DNA from: Trichuris trichiura
Lineage: Eukaryota; Nematoda; Enoplea; Trichinellida; Trichuridae
Reading direction: 5' to 3'
Length of the DNA stretch: 64,000 nt
NCBI GenBank assembly: GCA_037903355.1
Contig: JBAJFE010000026.1
Span: forward strand, 1,364,001-1,428,000
The notes beneath the pieces were generated by a model. That model did not search any database and was not told where the DNA came from. It was given only the letters and a program-made list of their open reading frames with translations. Each line of letters starts with the position of its first letter. Position 1 is the first letter of the stretch. Position numbers and translations under genes: made by a program. Positions 1-12,900 of this stretch are shown in pieces.

Positions 1-45
1 AAGAATGCTGCCAAAGCGCTTGGCCCGTTGGCGAAATTGGGCTAA
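1..45 (+). CDS. 3' end of an upstream copy of the Gly-rich secreted protein family (partial)
   Basis: The first 45 bases read in frame as KNAAKALGPLAKLG followed by TAA. This closely resembles the last residues of the gene ending at 7515 (GKAAKSAGPLAFLG then stop), so it is taken as the last codons of another member of the same tandem family whose body lies left of the window. No more can be said of this copy. The match is short, but it sits exactly where the roughly 4.3 kb spacing of the family allows a previous copy. Confidence 0.6.
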   Translation, partial: KNAAKALGPLAKLG

Positions 46-1375
46 ATTGCTAACTCGGAAAGGAACTGCCAACGTTTTTACCCCATTCTTGCCGGTGGTT
101 ACGCTGATTGACAGAAATCACCTAAACATAGCTGTAAAATTCTCCTGCTGTACCGTATGCTGATTAATTGCAATGAACAACGGAAATCAAAGAACTTCTG
201 ACATGGTTAGCAATCAATCCTGATTCACATTTTAACGAGCGAAATAAAATTAAACGCTAAAGCTTAGGTCGTCTACCAAAATGATATATACTACCGCTGA
301 CTGCTCAACTGAGAATGAAAAGCAATTATGGAAAGAGAATTTCCTTTAAATGTTTCTTGTTACTTTCATAAACCAAATCACTACCTTTACCAAAAACACA
401 ATCTGAGAGCATTCCTAAAACGTCTCCGTTGCCATAAGCTTCCGTCAAGGCAGGCAAGGATCCCTTGAAACGCTTAGTCTAACTTAGCTTAGCTAGTTAA
501 GAGATCAGCTGGGAAATTTAGAGGATAAAATCTACATCCAAGAAAAAATCAGATTATGTAATAATGAGAAGGAACCAAAGAAAGCAGGCGTGCAGCCACG
601 CCGCGCTTAAGCAACGAAGTTACTTCCTAACGGAGAGAAAAGAAAAAACCATAAACGTCAGCAAAGAATCAGCCGAAGAAAAGAAAGCCCCTAAACCGGA
701 AATTACGTCAATGTTGCGACAAGATATTGAAGGAAAAAACTTGAAAATAATTGCGAAAATTATATGATGCTAAGCGGATACGCTCCATATGAAATCATCA
801 CATTTCAATGAGAGCGACGGGTAAACAAAAGAAATGAACTTGTTTTAACAAAAAGGAAGTTATTTCGTTAATCTGAAATTTTAAAACGAGCAAAAAATGC
901 ATAAATCAGGACACAACTAGATGAACAAACGAGCGGAGAAGAAAAGTCAATATTATTTCGTTTTTACTAAAATTTGGAACGGAACGTTGTATCGTAAAAA
1001 GCCATGATCATATTTAGTACAGAGACACCAGCATAGTAACAGGTAAAGACAAAGAGAGACATCAATAGAAACAATGAGAAATACTAGAGAGTCCAACGGA
1101 TATAAACAAAAGAACTTAGTGATCACTGAATAGAATAGCAGAGCGCCCCCTTAGAGTAAATGAATTTTTGGATTGCAAAGTAGCAAGATGCGACAAGCGG
1201 CAAAATTTTCTATCGGTGTTTACTAATATGGATCGATTTTGCGCAATGCCGACAGGAGACACCTGCCGAAAAATTCGGCAATAAAACAGTTGAATTAACC
1301 GCGTTTTTCTCTGATATACAACAGTGTCTGACGTGAATAGCGCTTGGCAACACTGGCTGTAAAAGGAACCATAGC
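46..1375. other. Intergenic, no recognised gene
   Basis: AT-rich spacer between the partial copy at the left edge and the first complete family member. Only a short Lys/Arg-rich ORF (564-767) is present, with no relatives I recognise and no exon-like context. It presumably holds the promoter of the gene starting at 1376; I see no clear TATA box near that start. Confidence 0.5.
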
Positions 1376-3353
1376 ATGCGTGCTACAGCCGCGACAATAA
1401 CGCTACTGATCATCAAGGCTGCTTTTCTAACAACGTCAGCAGATGATCCAGAAGCTGAAGATCTCAAAGGTAGCGTAGATGCAATGCTGATTTTAATTTT
1501 AGAATTAATAACTTAAGGTATCTTACCCTGCGACGCCGGAACAGACCCGATTGTTCCCTACGGCGAAAATGAATACTTTATTTGCCAAAAAACGCCAGTA
1601 GCAGTCGGGTAAGCTTAGTAAAGGCTTGGATGTTGGGAAAAAATTCTGGAATCGTAGCCAAGAGGACAGCAACAAAGGCCTGTGGATCCGATGGAGCTGC
1701 TACGAAGGAACACCATCGTTCGATGAAGAGAAATGTAAACCAGTGCTCGAGGGACCAATGTTCGACCCGGAAGTGAAACCTCTAATGGACCAGCTGACAT
1801 TTTGCAAGGAAAACGAGACCGACGGAAGCGTTCCGGACGGTTTAAGCTGCGCCGGCGAATATTCTTTTCAAGTTCCCGATGGAGAGAACATACAGCGTTT
1901 CTACCAATGTGAACTGGGAAATTCTAACAGTAGATGTGGAGAATGGCATTTAATGATTTGCAATGAGCAGCACATTTTTGACATATCGACGCAGGCATGC
2001 AACATAGGTAGTTATTTTGAGCATATGTACAGAAAGAATTCTCAAGTAACTTAGAACATGTCCTCATACTTGACGTAATTCCGTCAATTCCTGAACGCAG
2101 AGTCAAAACTTTGTAACCTTTATATGTTGGCAATTTTTATTCCTTTAGATGAAACACAACCGGAGCAATCACGACTGCAACTGCGTCAGGCATATTTACC
2201 CTACGCTGCAGCACCGGCGTACGGATACGCGCAACCAATGCCAGCGTACGGTTATGGTGTGCCATACGCAGCACCTTCAGTGCCCATGTATGCGTACCCG
2301 AGACCTATAGCATACGGTAAGCCTGGATATTTCAACAGTCACTGCATAGTTTGTTAATTCTTCTTTGAGCAGAATAGTCATCACTTACAAAGACAGAAAC
2401 TAAATCTGCTCGACGCGTCGTAGTCACTTTAGACCGTAAAGTCTAAGGTATTAAAGGTTATGCAGTCATTTATGAAAAAAAGGTCATAACAGGTCAATGC
2501 TTCACTAGCGTCTGCTATCTCTGCTGCACTATCTCAGAGTGTAACGCTAAAAAGAAAAGGAATCACTTTTCGACAGCTTCTAAATTCAGACGTTTCAATA
2601 TGTAAACTAAAATGCAGACAAGCTCACTTCTTCATTCTCATTTAAAATTGCTTTTCTCTTTCTCATAGTTCATCAGAATTAACATGTCTATCACGTATGC
2701 CTGTTATAGTAGGTCTAAACAATTGGTGCGTCGTTGCTATTGTTTGTTTAGTAACTGCCTAACTTGTACTTCTTATAGCTCCAGTACAACGCGTCCAAGT
2801 AGTGCCTGTTATGCCAGCAGCAACCGTTGGTTTCCCGATGAATCCATTCTTCTCAGGTTTCGGAATGCAAAATCTCTTTCAGTATTACATGTCAATGTTC
2901 CCTTGGATGTATCCTGGGTACGGCGGCTTCGGTATGCCACCAAGGGGAGGACAAAGAGGTGGCGGCGGAGGTGCACCGCCTGCAGGTGGTGCACCTGGTG
3001 GTGGAGCACCCGCCGGAGGACCACCTGGTGGCGCATCACCCAGTGGCGGTCCTCCTGGAGGTGGTGCTCCCGGCGGTGGATCTCCTGGAGCAAATCCACC
3101 AGCAGCAGGACCTAAGGAAGGTGCACCAGATGGAGAAGATCCTGGTAAAGATAAGGGCGGTAAAGATAAAGGCGGTGGACTTGGCGGAGCTCTTGGCGGA
3201 TTGGGGGGCAAGGGCAAACTACCTGGCCTGCCTGGTGCTGGTGGTCTGCCTAAGCTTCCCGGTATGCCTAAGCTTCCTGGCATTCCTGGTTTCGCAATGA
3301 TTATGCCACTTATTTCTAAAATTCTTGCTCCAATCAAAAAGCTGTTTGGTTAA
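1376..3353 (+). CDS. Secreted Cys-rich (CBM14-like) and Gly/Pro-rich matrix protein, family member A
   Basis: Five exons: 1376-1469, 1518-1608, 1658-2007, 2149-2316 and 2779-3353. All introns are GT-AG, phases are consistent, and the sum is 425 codons plus stop. Residues 1-22 form a signal peptide. Exons 2-3 carry ten cysteines: a first unit (PCDAG...YFICQ...WSCYEG...EKCKP) and a second unit of six cysteines (LTFC, LSC, FYQCE, RCGEWH, MIC, ACN) whose order resembles a peritrophin-A/CBM14 domain with non-standard spacing. Exon 4 is Tyr/Pro/Ala-rich (PAYGYAQPMPAYGYG). Exon 5 has a conserved Met/Tyr/Trp block (YYMSMFPWMYPGYGG) and then a long Gly/Pro/Ala tail. A structural extracellular role (cuticle, eggshell or pharyngeal lining) and chitin binding are inferences. 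Same-family neighbours begin at 5751 and 9987. Confidence 0.8.
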
Positions 3354-5750
3354 CCGAATTCGAATTCGCAGCGCGAGCTTTTAAAATTTGCCGACGGTTT
3401 TATCAACGACAAAATAATTAAAACAATAGTTAGGCGTGTGCCACCACTGTTTTCTTGGCAGGCGATTCAACAAAGGAACAAACGAAACCGCTGACTTAAA
3501 TACCAAAAAGTAACAACGCATGAACGCATTGGACAAGAAGAAACAGTGAGGTAGAATTAGCTATGGAAAACCGCCCTTTATGCTTTGGTGCAAAGATGTA
3601 ACTTGAGCAGAGAATGACGTCATAACAAAGCAGAGCTAAAAAAAGGATTGAACTATGGAATTTCAGAAGTTTTTTTCAATACCACTAAGTTTTTTGCTTG
3701 TTAAACTTCAAAACTGTATTCACATGTATGTGTAAGAGACAGTCCTGTAGCTAGCTCTAGCTGCTTTTTGTTCTGGCTGTCAAATTTTTGTTACTCATTC
3801 CTTTAGGTAGAATTTCCATAGAAGGAAGTAAACAAAAGTAACGAAAGGGAAAAAATTCAGCGACATTGCTCTTTTATTTCCTTCTTTGGAAGTATTCGTC
3901 AAGTATTCCAACTTAGAGAGTTCGTAAATGTTGATCTGTGCACAAGAAGCAGTCAACCAGCGATGCTCATCTTGAAACCGAGAGGTTGTGTAACGCGTAG
4001 CAGTTATCGGCTACCGTATATTTGGGACTTCAGAGAAAATTTTCACCTAACGTTTTATACAGTCAAACTTTCCCCTAATAAGCAACCCGCAAGCATTTTT
4101 AAATAAAACGTAAACCTGAGACATGGAAACAAAATAGAACAATTACAGTTCAAATACCGCGTAACTGCGAGTAGATAGCCGTGGCGTAGGCATGTGGCGC
4201 CCAAGAAGCAAACGGTATACATTTGTTTAACATAACTTGGCAAAACTGTCAAATCTGAACCTTCTCTCGTAATCTATACGCAATGGCGCCTACTTGTCAA
4301 TGCTCTTACTCTTTAAAAAAAGACAATGATTAGCACAAAAGTATACATAAGGAGAACATGTATTATTTTTATACTTAGGCGAGTTTAGGTGTTAATATTT
4401 ATCCAAAACACGACGCTGCAACTTGGATGATGAGCTGACGTAAAATAAACATGCCAGTGGAGAAATGAACGAAATAATTTCACAGTATTTCTTAACTAAC
4501 TCTAAAGGGAGTAATTCAACTTATACAGAACACTACATTCAATTCATCCTCTCTGCTTCTAGCTGAAATGTTTATATGGCAATGTTTGAAACGTCCTTGC
4601 ATGCTAGTACTGAGTTGTAAACTACTCAAAAGCTCTGCGTACACTCAGCAGGTCAGTCGTAAGTTTAATTATGAAATTCATAACAAACCAACTCCACAGG
4701 AAATATGATAAAGGCGTAATCTAAACAATGAAGACGAAAAAACGTCTCAGAAGCAACATTTACTTATCGTTAAGGACTCTGTGTGACGTCAGAGCATTGC
4801 GCAATGCTCTACTGCGTTGAGCTTGACATTACAAACCAACTGAAGTTATATAAGCCAGAGAATTAGCTCAGATCCTGGCAGCTCAACACTTCTCCCGAGT
4901 CCTTACTTCAGCAATCAGACTATACTACATCTTAATCGTTAATATTACGTATACGTTAAGAAACTAGTGTTGAATTCGGCGAACTTTACTTCTCCACCAG
5001 GACGCGGTTCAGACATTTATGGGAGTGTTTCAAAATCCCGAATGTCAATCCCGAAACTTGAGATACTGAAAGGTTGATTCCGGAAAAACATTGAACAATA
5101 TCCGTTGAAGGACGGACGACTTTCATCCGCAATCCCGAAATCCTGAATGGTTCAACACTAATCGCAAATGGGCCCAACTTTTGACTTGATACAAATCATG
5201 AAGGAATCAAAATGTTGAAAATTTGATCGAAATTTTGAATGGATCAAGGAACACTAAGAACGGATATTCGAAAAAATGGATTTTCAGCCGTCCAGGAATT
5301 TCACAAATATCTACCGAATGCCTGTATCTGTTAGTTCACATTGCTATTGGGACTACTTAAGCGAAAGTGCCACTATAAACGAACAAACCAAGTCTGAAAT
5401 GTGAGCAAAAGCGCTTTTCAGGAGTTCAACAGAGCAATTCGGGATACAATCATCAATGGGCATATTTTATTTCAACGTCCAAAACAATCGGGAAAAAAGG
5501 TCAACTAAAATTGTTGGGCAAAAAATAAAAACTACGAGACCATTCTGTCAACATTTACCTCTTTAACGTATTTTGCCCAATGCAGCTAGAAGAACAAACG
5601 ATACGAATCACAATCGCTTAACAGCTGTTCAGACGTATTCCGCTTGCAGATGAACTAACCTTCAATTGCTTTATAATAAACTGAGATTAGGCAAACGAAA
5701 CCTAAAGCCACTCTTAAAGGTGGCATTCAGCTCGCAAGGTTTAGTTAAAA
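3354..5750. other. Spacer between family members A and B
   Basis: No coding region recognised over 2.4 kb. It contains two perfect TGACGTCA sites (3615-3622 and 4784-4791) and a promoter-like cluster at 4784-4900, listed separately. The remainder is AT-rich sequence with stops in all frames. Confidence 0.55.
4784..4900 (+). promoter_or_regulatory. Candidate core promoter: CRE, bZIP palindrome and TATA box
   Basis: A perfect TGACGTCA (4784-4791) abuts a perfect 20-bp palindrome (4791-4810) containing ATTGCGCAAT, the C/EBP and PAR-bZIP consensus. TATATAAG follows at 4847-4854, with pyrimidine-rich, CA-containing sequence about 25-40 bp further on where initiation would be expected. The next coding start on this strand is 5751, so if functional this either drives a spliced 5' untranslated exon of gene B or a non-coding transcript. 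The motifs are seen directly; the function is inferred. Confidence 0.45.
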
Positions 5751-7515
5751 ATGCGTAATGCAGCGATTACGGCAGCGCTTATCGTAGCATGTACTCTTCT
5801 GCTCTCAGTAACTTCAGATGATGATGAAGAGTCCGCAGGTAGGATTATGATGGTTCAGTATATTTTTTTAAGCAATGTTTCAAGATGAGCCAGACTGCGA
5901 TCCAAGTTCGAACTCAGTTGTCCCGTACAGTGACACGGAACACTTCGTTTGCCACGACATGCCTATGGCAGTCGGGTAAGCAAAGGGGTTGACTAACATA
6001 TACGTCACATGAGAGCTTAAACTGAAATTTTAGGCAAGAGGAAAACAAAGGCGTATGGGTACGCTGGATTTGCGAAGAAGGAGCTGAATACAACGCGGAG
6101 ACGTGCAGACCTGCGGTTGATCAAGAAATTCATGACGGACAATCAAGAGAACTGATGGATCAGTTGGTCTTTTGCCAACTACTAAATGGAGAGGACGATC
6201 CAGATGATGAATATGCCCCGGATTATCCCACCTGTAATGTATATGTGGCTCCTCTTGTTTTTGACGGGGACAACCGACATCACTACTATCAATGTTATTC
6301 TTCTGACACGGAAAAGATCTGTGGTCACTGGCACTTGCAAGGCTGCGAAGAAGAAGAAGAAAGCGAAGAGGAATTTTTCGACAATACAAAGCAAAAATGC
6401 ATCAAGCTAAGGAAGAAGAGTAAGTCTACAAAGTACAGATATATTCGGCAGAAAAAGTTGACACTACGATTCAGCTGCTACTTTATCTTACTTGAAAAGC
6501 TACCATTACACGCTAAACTTAGCAAAGATTCTCTGCGTCCTACTAGCGCCATTTAAAAGATGTTCATTTTTTATTTCAGAAAAAGGAGGATTTTTAAGTT
6601 TTCTCCGTCAAGCCTATATGCCCTACATGCCCCCAATGCCGTTTGGAATGCCAATGGGAAATCCGTTTGACATGGGCATGGGCATGGGTATGGGTATGGG
6701 TATGGGCATGCCCTCTTACGGATATGGCCAATCATTAGGACCGCCTGTGTTTGGAGGTGGACCTGGTAAGAAGCAGTATAGCAAACGGTTAATAAAGCTT
6801 AACAAATGCTGTCCGAGAAAATCTATATTGCAGCTCCAGAAATGGAATAATCATTCAAACCGTTACATGTTGGATTGCTAAAATGATAAAGAAAACGATA
6901 ATGATAATATTTTCATGAATCAGTCGCCTATTAGTATGTACATCGTGCAGGGCATTCTCAGTAGAGTTCAAGAGCAAATGCTGCCTGCGTAGCAGTTCCT
7001 ATATAACCTATGAAGTGAGTCAGAGACAATTTCGACCCACTACAATGAGTCAATAACGTCTTTGCGTTTCTTGATTACATTTTTCTTTTACTCCCATTTC
7101 AGGAGCATGGCCTGGTGGCCCTATGGGCCCTGGTGGACAAGATGGTGGCGAACCTACGGATGGTCAGGGTGATGGTCAGGGTAATGGAGAGGGCGCCTAT
7201 ATGAATCCAGCTTATCCACCTATGCCGCCAGCCCCTCCTCCGTTTGCTCCTCCTCCGTTCATGCAAAGTAATGTCCCTGCTCCTCATCGATACAGACCAG
7301 GTCAACTGGCTCCACCTCTTCCATTTTCTATGCAAGATTTGAACGTCTACTTCATGTCCATGAGGCCATGGACCTACGCAGATGCCCCTACCAGGCCACC
7401 CCCAAAAGCACCTCCAGGAGGAGGGGGAGGAGGCTTTGGATCATTTGCTTCAGGTGCTCTGTCTCTATTTGGTAAAGCTGCCAAGTCGGCTGGCCCGCTG
7501 GCATTTCTGGGCTGA
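5751..7515 (+). CDS. Secreted Cys-rich (CBM14-like) and Met/Gly/Pro-rich matrix protein, family member B
   Basis: Five exons: 5751-5838, 5885-5975, 6034-6419, 6580-6765 and 7103-7515; 387 codons plus stop, all GT-AG. Phases are identical to members A and C, and exon 2 is again 91 nt. The signal peptide is residues 1-22 (RNAAITAALIVACTLLLSVTS). The Cys-rich region keeps the family pattern (PDCDP, FVCHD, WICEEG, ETCRP; then LVFC, PTC, YYQCY, ICGHWHL, GCEEE, KC) with a Glu-rich insertion near the end. Exon 4 carries a Met-Gly repeat encoded by a hexanucleotide tandem repeat. Exon 5 is Pro/Gly-rich, keeps the family block (NVYFMSMRPWTY) and ends GKAAKSAGPLAFLG. This member is shorter and less Gly-rich than A and C. 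An extracellular structural role is inferred. Confidence 0.8.
6671..6712 (+). repeat. Hexanucleotide tandem repeat coding Met-Gly
   Basis: About seven tandem copies of ATGGGY inside exon 4 of family member B encode alternating Met-Gly. Variation at the third base of the Gly codon (C or T) shows the repeat is not freshly expanded. Confidence 0.85.
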
Positions 7516-9986
7516 TTGTATGTTGAAAAGTGCCCTAACAATCTCTTTTCGCGTTTCACATTACCAGCAGCAGTATGGCCAAGTAAAATGGCGAAAAATC
7601 TGGCACTACCAAGGAAACCATTTTGTTAATAACAAAGGCAGCATGTAAGGCTAGGAAGGGTCGAATCCAAAAGCCTGAAATTTCAAAATCCCAAATGATG
7701 GAATTCTGAAAGATCAAACTCAGAAAGCAAAGAGCCGCCTTTCATTCTGTTCTTCTCAGCGTTCCATTTTTTGCTTTTTTATTTTACCTAGCGTGATTCC
7801 TAGGTTATGCTTACCATTTTAGAATGTGAAGAGCATTTAATTTAAGCGAATGCTGATCGTTGACTTCTTTTACGGACATTTTCTTTTGTCCCGTCAACGT
7901 TCATAGCGGTATTTGCTTTTCCTCTCCAGATCTGGTGAATTACAAGTCCACTTGGTGACGTTGAAAATAAAGCGTTTTGTATACATTTGATTTGGGTGGA
8001 GTTACTATGGGCAGAAATGCTCAGACTCAAACGAGGCACTCAAGAGGCATAAAGACCGTGAACCCTTTTCTGAAATTGTAAATAACAATGTTTAAACAGT
8101 ATGCTTCTCTATTCTGGTTTGCAAAACAATTTTCGGTATTTTAATTCTCAGAGTTTTAAAATTCGGGATTACACGTGTGACTCGGCTGAAAACATGCAAT
8201 ATAAAGCCCTCTGCTCAAAGTTTAAATTCATCAGCATTCGGAGCTGTGTGCTATAGAGTATGCACATTAAAAAGTGCAATAAGTTTTTCCAATGGGATGG
8301 GACGATTGGGTTGTTTCTGTCAACATATTACATTTTGAGTAACTCACTCTACACTACCGCACTGGAATTTGTGCACACATTAGCTTCTATTTAACGCCAG
8401 TGGAATTTTACGTTTAGATACAATTAATGTAACGAGCCTAACTTGTTACCTATTTAAATTTGTTAAAAACAATGGATATTAATGCAGGCTTTGCTGTACT
8501 GAAACGAGAAGTTGCTTGGACTTTCGATTTCGTCAGAAGAAAGTATGAAGATGCAACGATATGTCAAAGACTGAAACAACTCCATACGGTTTTTCATCCT
8601 GTTCAGCTTACATTGACAGAAACATAAATATTGATACTACTACAGTTGTTATAATGATCGATAAAGTGATAAGATTATTAATACGGGAATTCATAATGAG
8701 TCGCTGAAAGCTATGTTCAATTTGTCGACAAAGCATCACGACAAAGTCGATCAGCGAATGAGCATATAAGCAATTAGGAAACAAACCTATGACAACACGC
8801 GCTCCCTAACAATGATAGGTGAGAACTTGAAATAAATTTTCTCATTCTCAGCTATGAGTTTAAATGATTATCATAGCTTGCTGCATGGAAAATGGGACTA
8901 TGACGATTCATGTGGGAAGGAACAAAGTAAGGTGGCGCTCAGTATCAATCAGTGAATAAAAATGTTTCCAACAAAAGAAATTTCTGATTGCATCAGTGTG
9001 TACATATAAACATAATAATTGACGCGGAATAATACTAAAAACAAAAACCAAAAACGTTAGTTACTCCCAAAGCGGGAAAGGAAAGGCCTGGAACGTTGTC
9101 AGCCCAATGAATGTAACAACGAACGTTTCGAAACTGTATCTTATCGACTAGTTTGCTTGCTACCATTTACGGAAAACGTGAATCAAAAGACGTTAAAACT
9201 GAGCAACTCGCCTCGCCTACACTAGCAAAATGGCAGTGCGGATTTGGTCAGTCAGATGATTCATTCTTAACTGTGCACAATGAGGTCATTCAATTTCAAC
9301 AATTACGTAGGCAAGCAAGCAACAGTTTCATTGAGCAAATAGATCGACTCGTCAATACGTGAACGCGTTAGGCAAATTATTTCTTAAGACGCAGACTCGC
9401 TTCAGACGAAAACCTTCTTAAGGCAGTCTGATGCTACATTGAGCTCATTCACAATAAAGATAAAGAAAGTAAACTCTTCCAGTAACCGACAATGAGCATT
9501 GAGGTAAAGCAGAAAAGCTCAGTCAATGAAATTCTTTTAGCTACAATTTTTGTAACAGGATTTTTGAGAATTTTTTCTGTTGGCATACATTCCGTGACGG
9601 TCGCCTACCCTACATAGAAAAATCACTCGGAGACTGTTCATACAGTGTAAGCACGAATAACTTGATGAAGCGCTGAGAAAGAGTACTGACGTCATACAAT
9701 TCAAACTATCAACAGTATATTGAGAACACAAGTAAATTATCACTCCGTCACAGGAGAAGCGAGACTAAGCCTTAACGTATTTTAAATGGAAAGAAAAGCA
9801 ATAAGACACGACAAAAATAGGGCTATCTACTTGAACAGCGAATGATTTGATGATAAGCAGCTGTTACAACATGAGTTAAGAGCCAAATGAAGCAGCTGTT
9901 GACTACAAATAGAGATGGCACAGCAGAAGCGAGTGAGACTGCTTCACTGGTCACGCTAACTCAGCAATGAATGGAATGGTTTAATA
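7516..9986. other. Spacer between family members B and C
   Basis: No gene recognised in 2.5 kb. A perfect TGACGTCA lies at 9687-9694, about 300 bp upstream of the gene C start codon. Short ORFs (for example 9153-9362) show no family signal or exon context. Confidence 0.5.
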
Positions 9987-12900
9987 ATGCAAGAAAAGCT
10001 TCTACGTAGCATATTGCTTTTTATCAATTATGCTTTAGTATCAACATTTGCGGATCTGCCTGAAGGACCATCGGAAGGTAACATAAAGTCAACGGTATGC
10101 TTGTAAAACCGTATTTTTGAAAAGATATTCCCTTCTGCGACACGAGGGAGGAAAGAATACAGAAATATAATGATGGCGAATACTACCTATGCCAAAAAAT
10201 GCCAACCGCCATTGGGTAAGAGCACGGATTAATCGAAACGCTTTGAAAGATTAAGCGGCCCATTTAGACAGGAGGAAAACTATAAAGGCATATGGATCCA
10301 TTGGGACTGTGGCTTCGATATTCCGTTTGACGAAACTGCGTGCAAGCCTGTACTTGACTCAGCGGTACATAATCCAGATATGCAACCGCTAATGAATGAA
10401 CTGGTATTCTGCAACCAAGATCAAGCAATGGACAGCAGCGAAAATGAGAGCGCTAAAACCAGCCCAAGATGCGCTGCGGAAAGCGCGCCTCTAATTGCCG
10501 AAAAAGACGACAAAAAAGAATATTACCAATGTCAGCTGACTAACCAGAATACAAGGTGCGGTCAATGGCATTTAAAGTTCTGCGAAGGCGAAACCGTTTT
10601 CGACAATTCCCTGCAAATGTGCGTTCCAGGTAAGTGGACTTAACTATATATAAAATTACTGAGCTGCCTGCTTATCATTAAGATGGAAAATTCCATCCAA
10701 TTTTTAGAAACAATTATTTTCGGCATTTTTGCGTGAAATATAAATGTTAAATGATATATGCTGATAACTTCTCTCGTAACTTGGCAGTCAAATAATTTAA
10801 ATAAGTTGTTAATAAGACAATGAACAGTTGATTGGTTTTTGTCTTAGAACAAAAGTCCTCAAAAAGCAAAAGCAGTATGCGCATGGGATACATGCCCTAT
10901 GCGGGAGCGTACGCAGCAGCACCATACGGATACGGCTATCCAGCGGTACCAATGATGCCCTACGCTGCCCCAGCAATGAGACCATACGCCTATCCTTACT
11001 ATGGTAAGACGCCTTCAATAATAAACTGAAATGCATATCCACATGTATACTGTACGAAAAATTTATTTCAACAGTAACAGTTATCTTTTATATGTGTCAC
11101 AGAAGGCAAACATAGTTAAAATAAGGTGCTCACATTAGAGGAGCTAAACATATCGATGGGAGCCTGACAAAATACCACAGTTTTATCTCACGGATGAATC
11201 GATTCTGTTTCGTTTGAAACTAAGTAGTTTTCAGGACACTCCTAATCCTGTCTCCAGCGGGTTCGTGAATTCAATTCGCTCACGAATGCGCTGCAGACGA
11301 GGGTTGGAAAAGCGCTCAAAGATAACAAACAACTTTCAATAAAATAAAACAATGGTATTTTTTCAGCCATTAGAAAGCATTCTATTTTTAAAACGATAAA
11401 TCATATTAATGCGCTGAAGTATACCGTCGAATTGCAATGGCCACTTAACCACTCCGTAATTCAGCAATTAGCTCAAAACTTAAAATGAAATAAGAATTAA
11501 AAGGTATACACAGGAACCGATGCCAGATAAGTCGTCATCTGTTTACCTTATAAACAAATGTTGTTTTATTTGTATATTACCTACGAATCATTAATTCAAA
11601 AAACAGACTGACTCGGGTAGGCTGTCAGAAGTCGCCTTTATCGGTTAAACAGAAATTTGTGTATTAATAAAACCTAAAAGCCATCCAGTCTTCGGCTACT
11701 TATTAAAATTAACGCAAGCAGATATCCCCTTATCTGAAACGCTCAAAATAAGGTGTGATAAAGATTTCACGTTTTTCTCCGTTTTGAAACCGTTCTTGAC
11801 GCGAAGAGTTAAAAAAAGAGGCCTAAGTCCAAATGCAAAATTTGTTTGTTTTTACCCGCGTCATCTTACACAGCATAAAGATGACTTTATGGAATAGTTC
11901 TAATAACCTAATCACCGCTACGTCGATCGAAGCTGTTTGACGTCATACCATCACTTAAAGAATTTACGGAGTTTGCAACATTCCACGTAGAGGAAAACAA
12001 GCCCTTCAGTCATCTATCCTCCATCTCTACCATCAAACTTTTGTGATGCTCATGTTCAGATTTTTTAACTTCACAAACTATCAACCTGGCTTCACATAAA
12101 TTTATAAATAAACAAAAGTCTTATGTTCATGCTTAAGCTTAGGCGAAGGTAGAACACATGACTGCCGACATACATTTTTTTCACAGCCATCCTGTTCTAT
12201 TCTCAGCTAAGCCTAAGAAGCCTTTCATTTACGCTTAGGCGTAGGAAGTAAAAGAACTCTGCTGATGTGCTGCATCGTCCGGTTGCTTGCTTCGTGGACT
12301 GACGACTGTGCATAGACGCTTCAAGAAAAACTCACAGGTCATTGAACGTGAGCATCACGAAAAGCCAGCGGCAGAGTGCAAGGTTGGTAAGACCTAGTGA
12401 ATCTGAAATAACAATACTTTAGTTTCAACGTACGAAAGGCACATATTTGCAAGCTGTAACGTCTCAATGAAAATGCAGTGACCGGTACATTAAATTTTCT
12501 ATTAAAAATCAGTTGCCAACTTGCTTACAATACTGTTTCCCTTCTTGGCACAGCCACGAAATAAAATAGCAATACTTAACAATGTCGCGGGGAGAAAAAC
12601 TTCTTATCTCCTTAAAAGCTAACACCTTGAAGACGTGGTGCTTCTTAACGGGGCAATGGATTTTCATCACTTCTTTATACGGTATGTTTTCTTGCCTCTT
12701 GATGGATTCTGGAATTAAACCGATGCAAATGCCCTACCAACGGATGGATGAGCAATTATTAAGGAAAAATACAGAACCAGTACTTAAAACAGTTCGGAGC
12801 TTTCGGGACTAGCCTTGTCCCGTCGTCAGCGATGGTGGTAATGGCATGGCATGTAATAATGGCTCATCCATCCGTTGGTAGAGCATCTGCTTCGGTTTAA

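Noticed and set aside
2885..3337. 150-codon Pro-rich ORF on the minus strand
   Set aside because: Exact antisense shadow of the Gly-rich tail of gene A; GGN codons read as CCN on the other strand. The same holds for 13262-13510.
12120..12260. TTAGGC-containing stretches resembling the nematode telomere repeat
   Set aside because: Only isolated single units (such as CGCTTAGGCG), never tandem; no telomeric or interstitial array.
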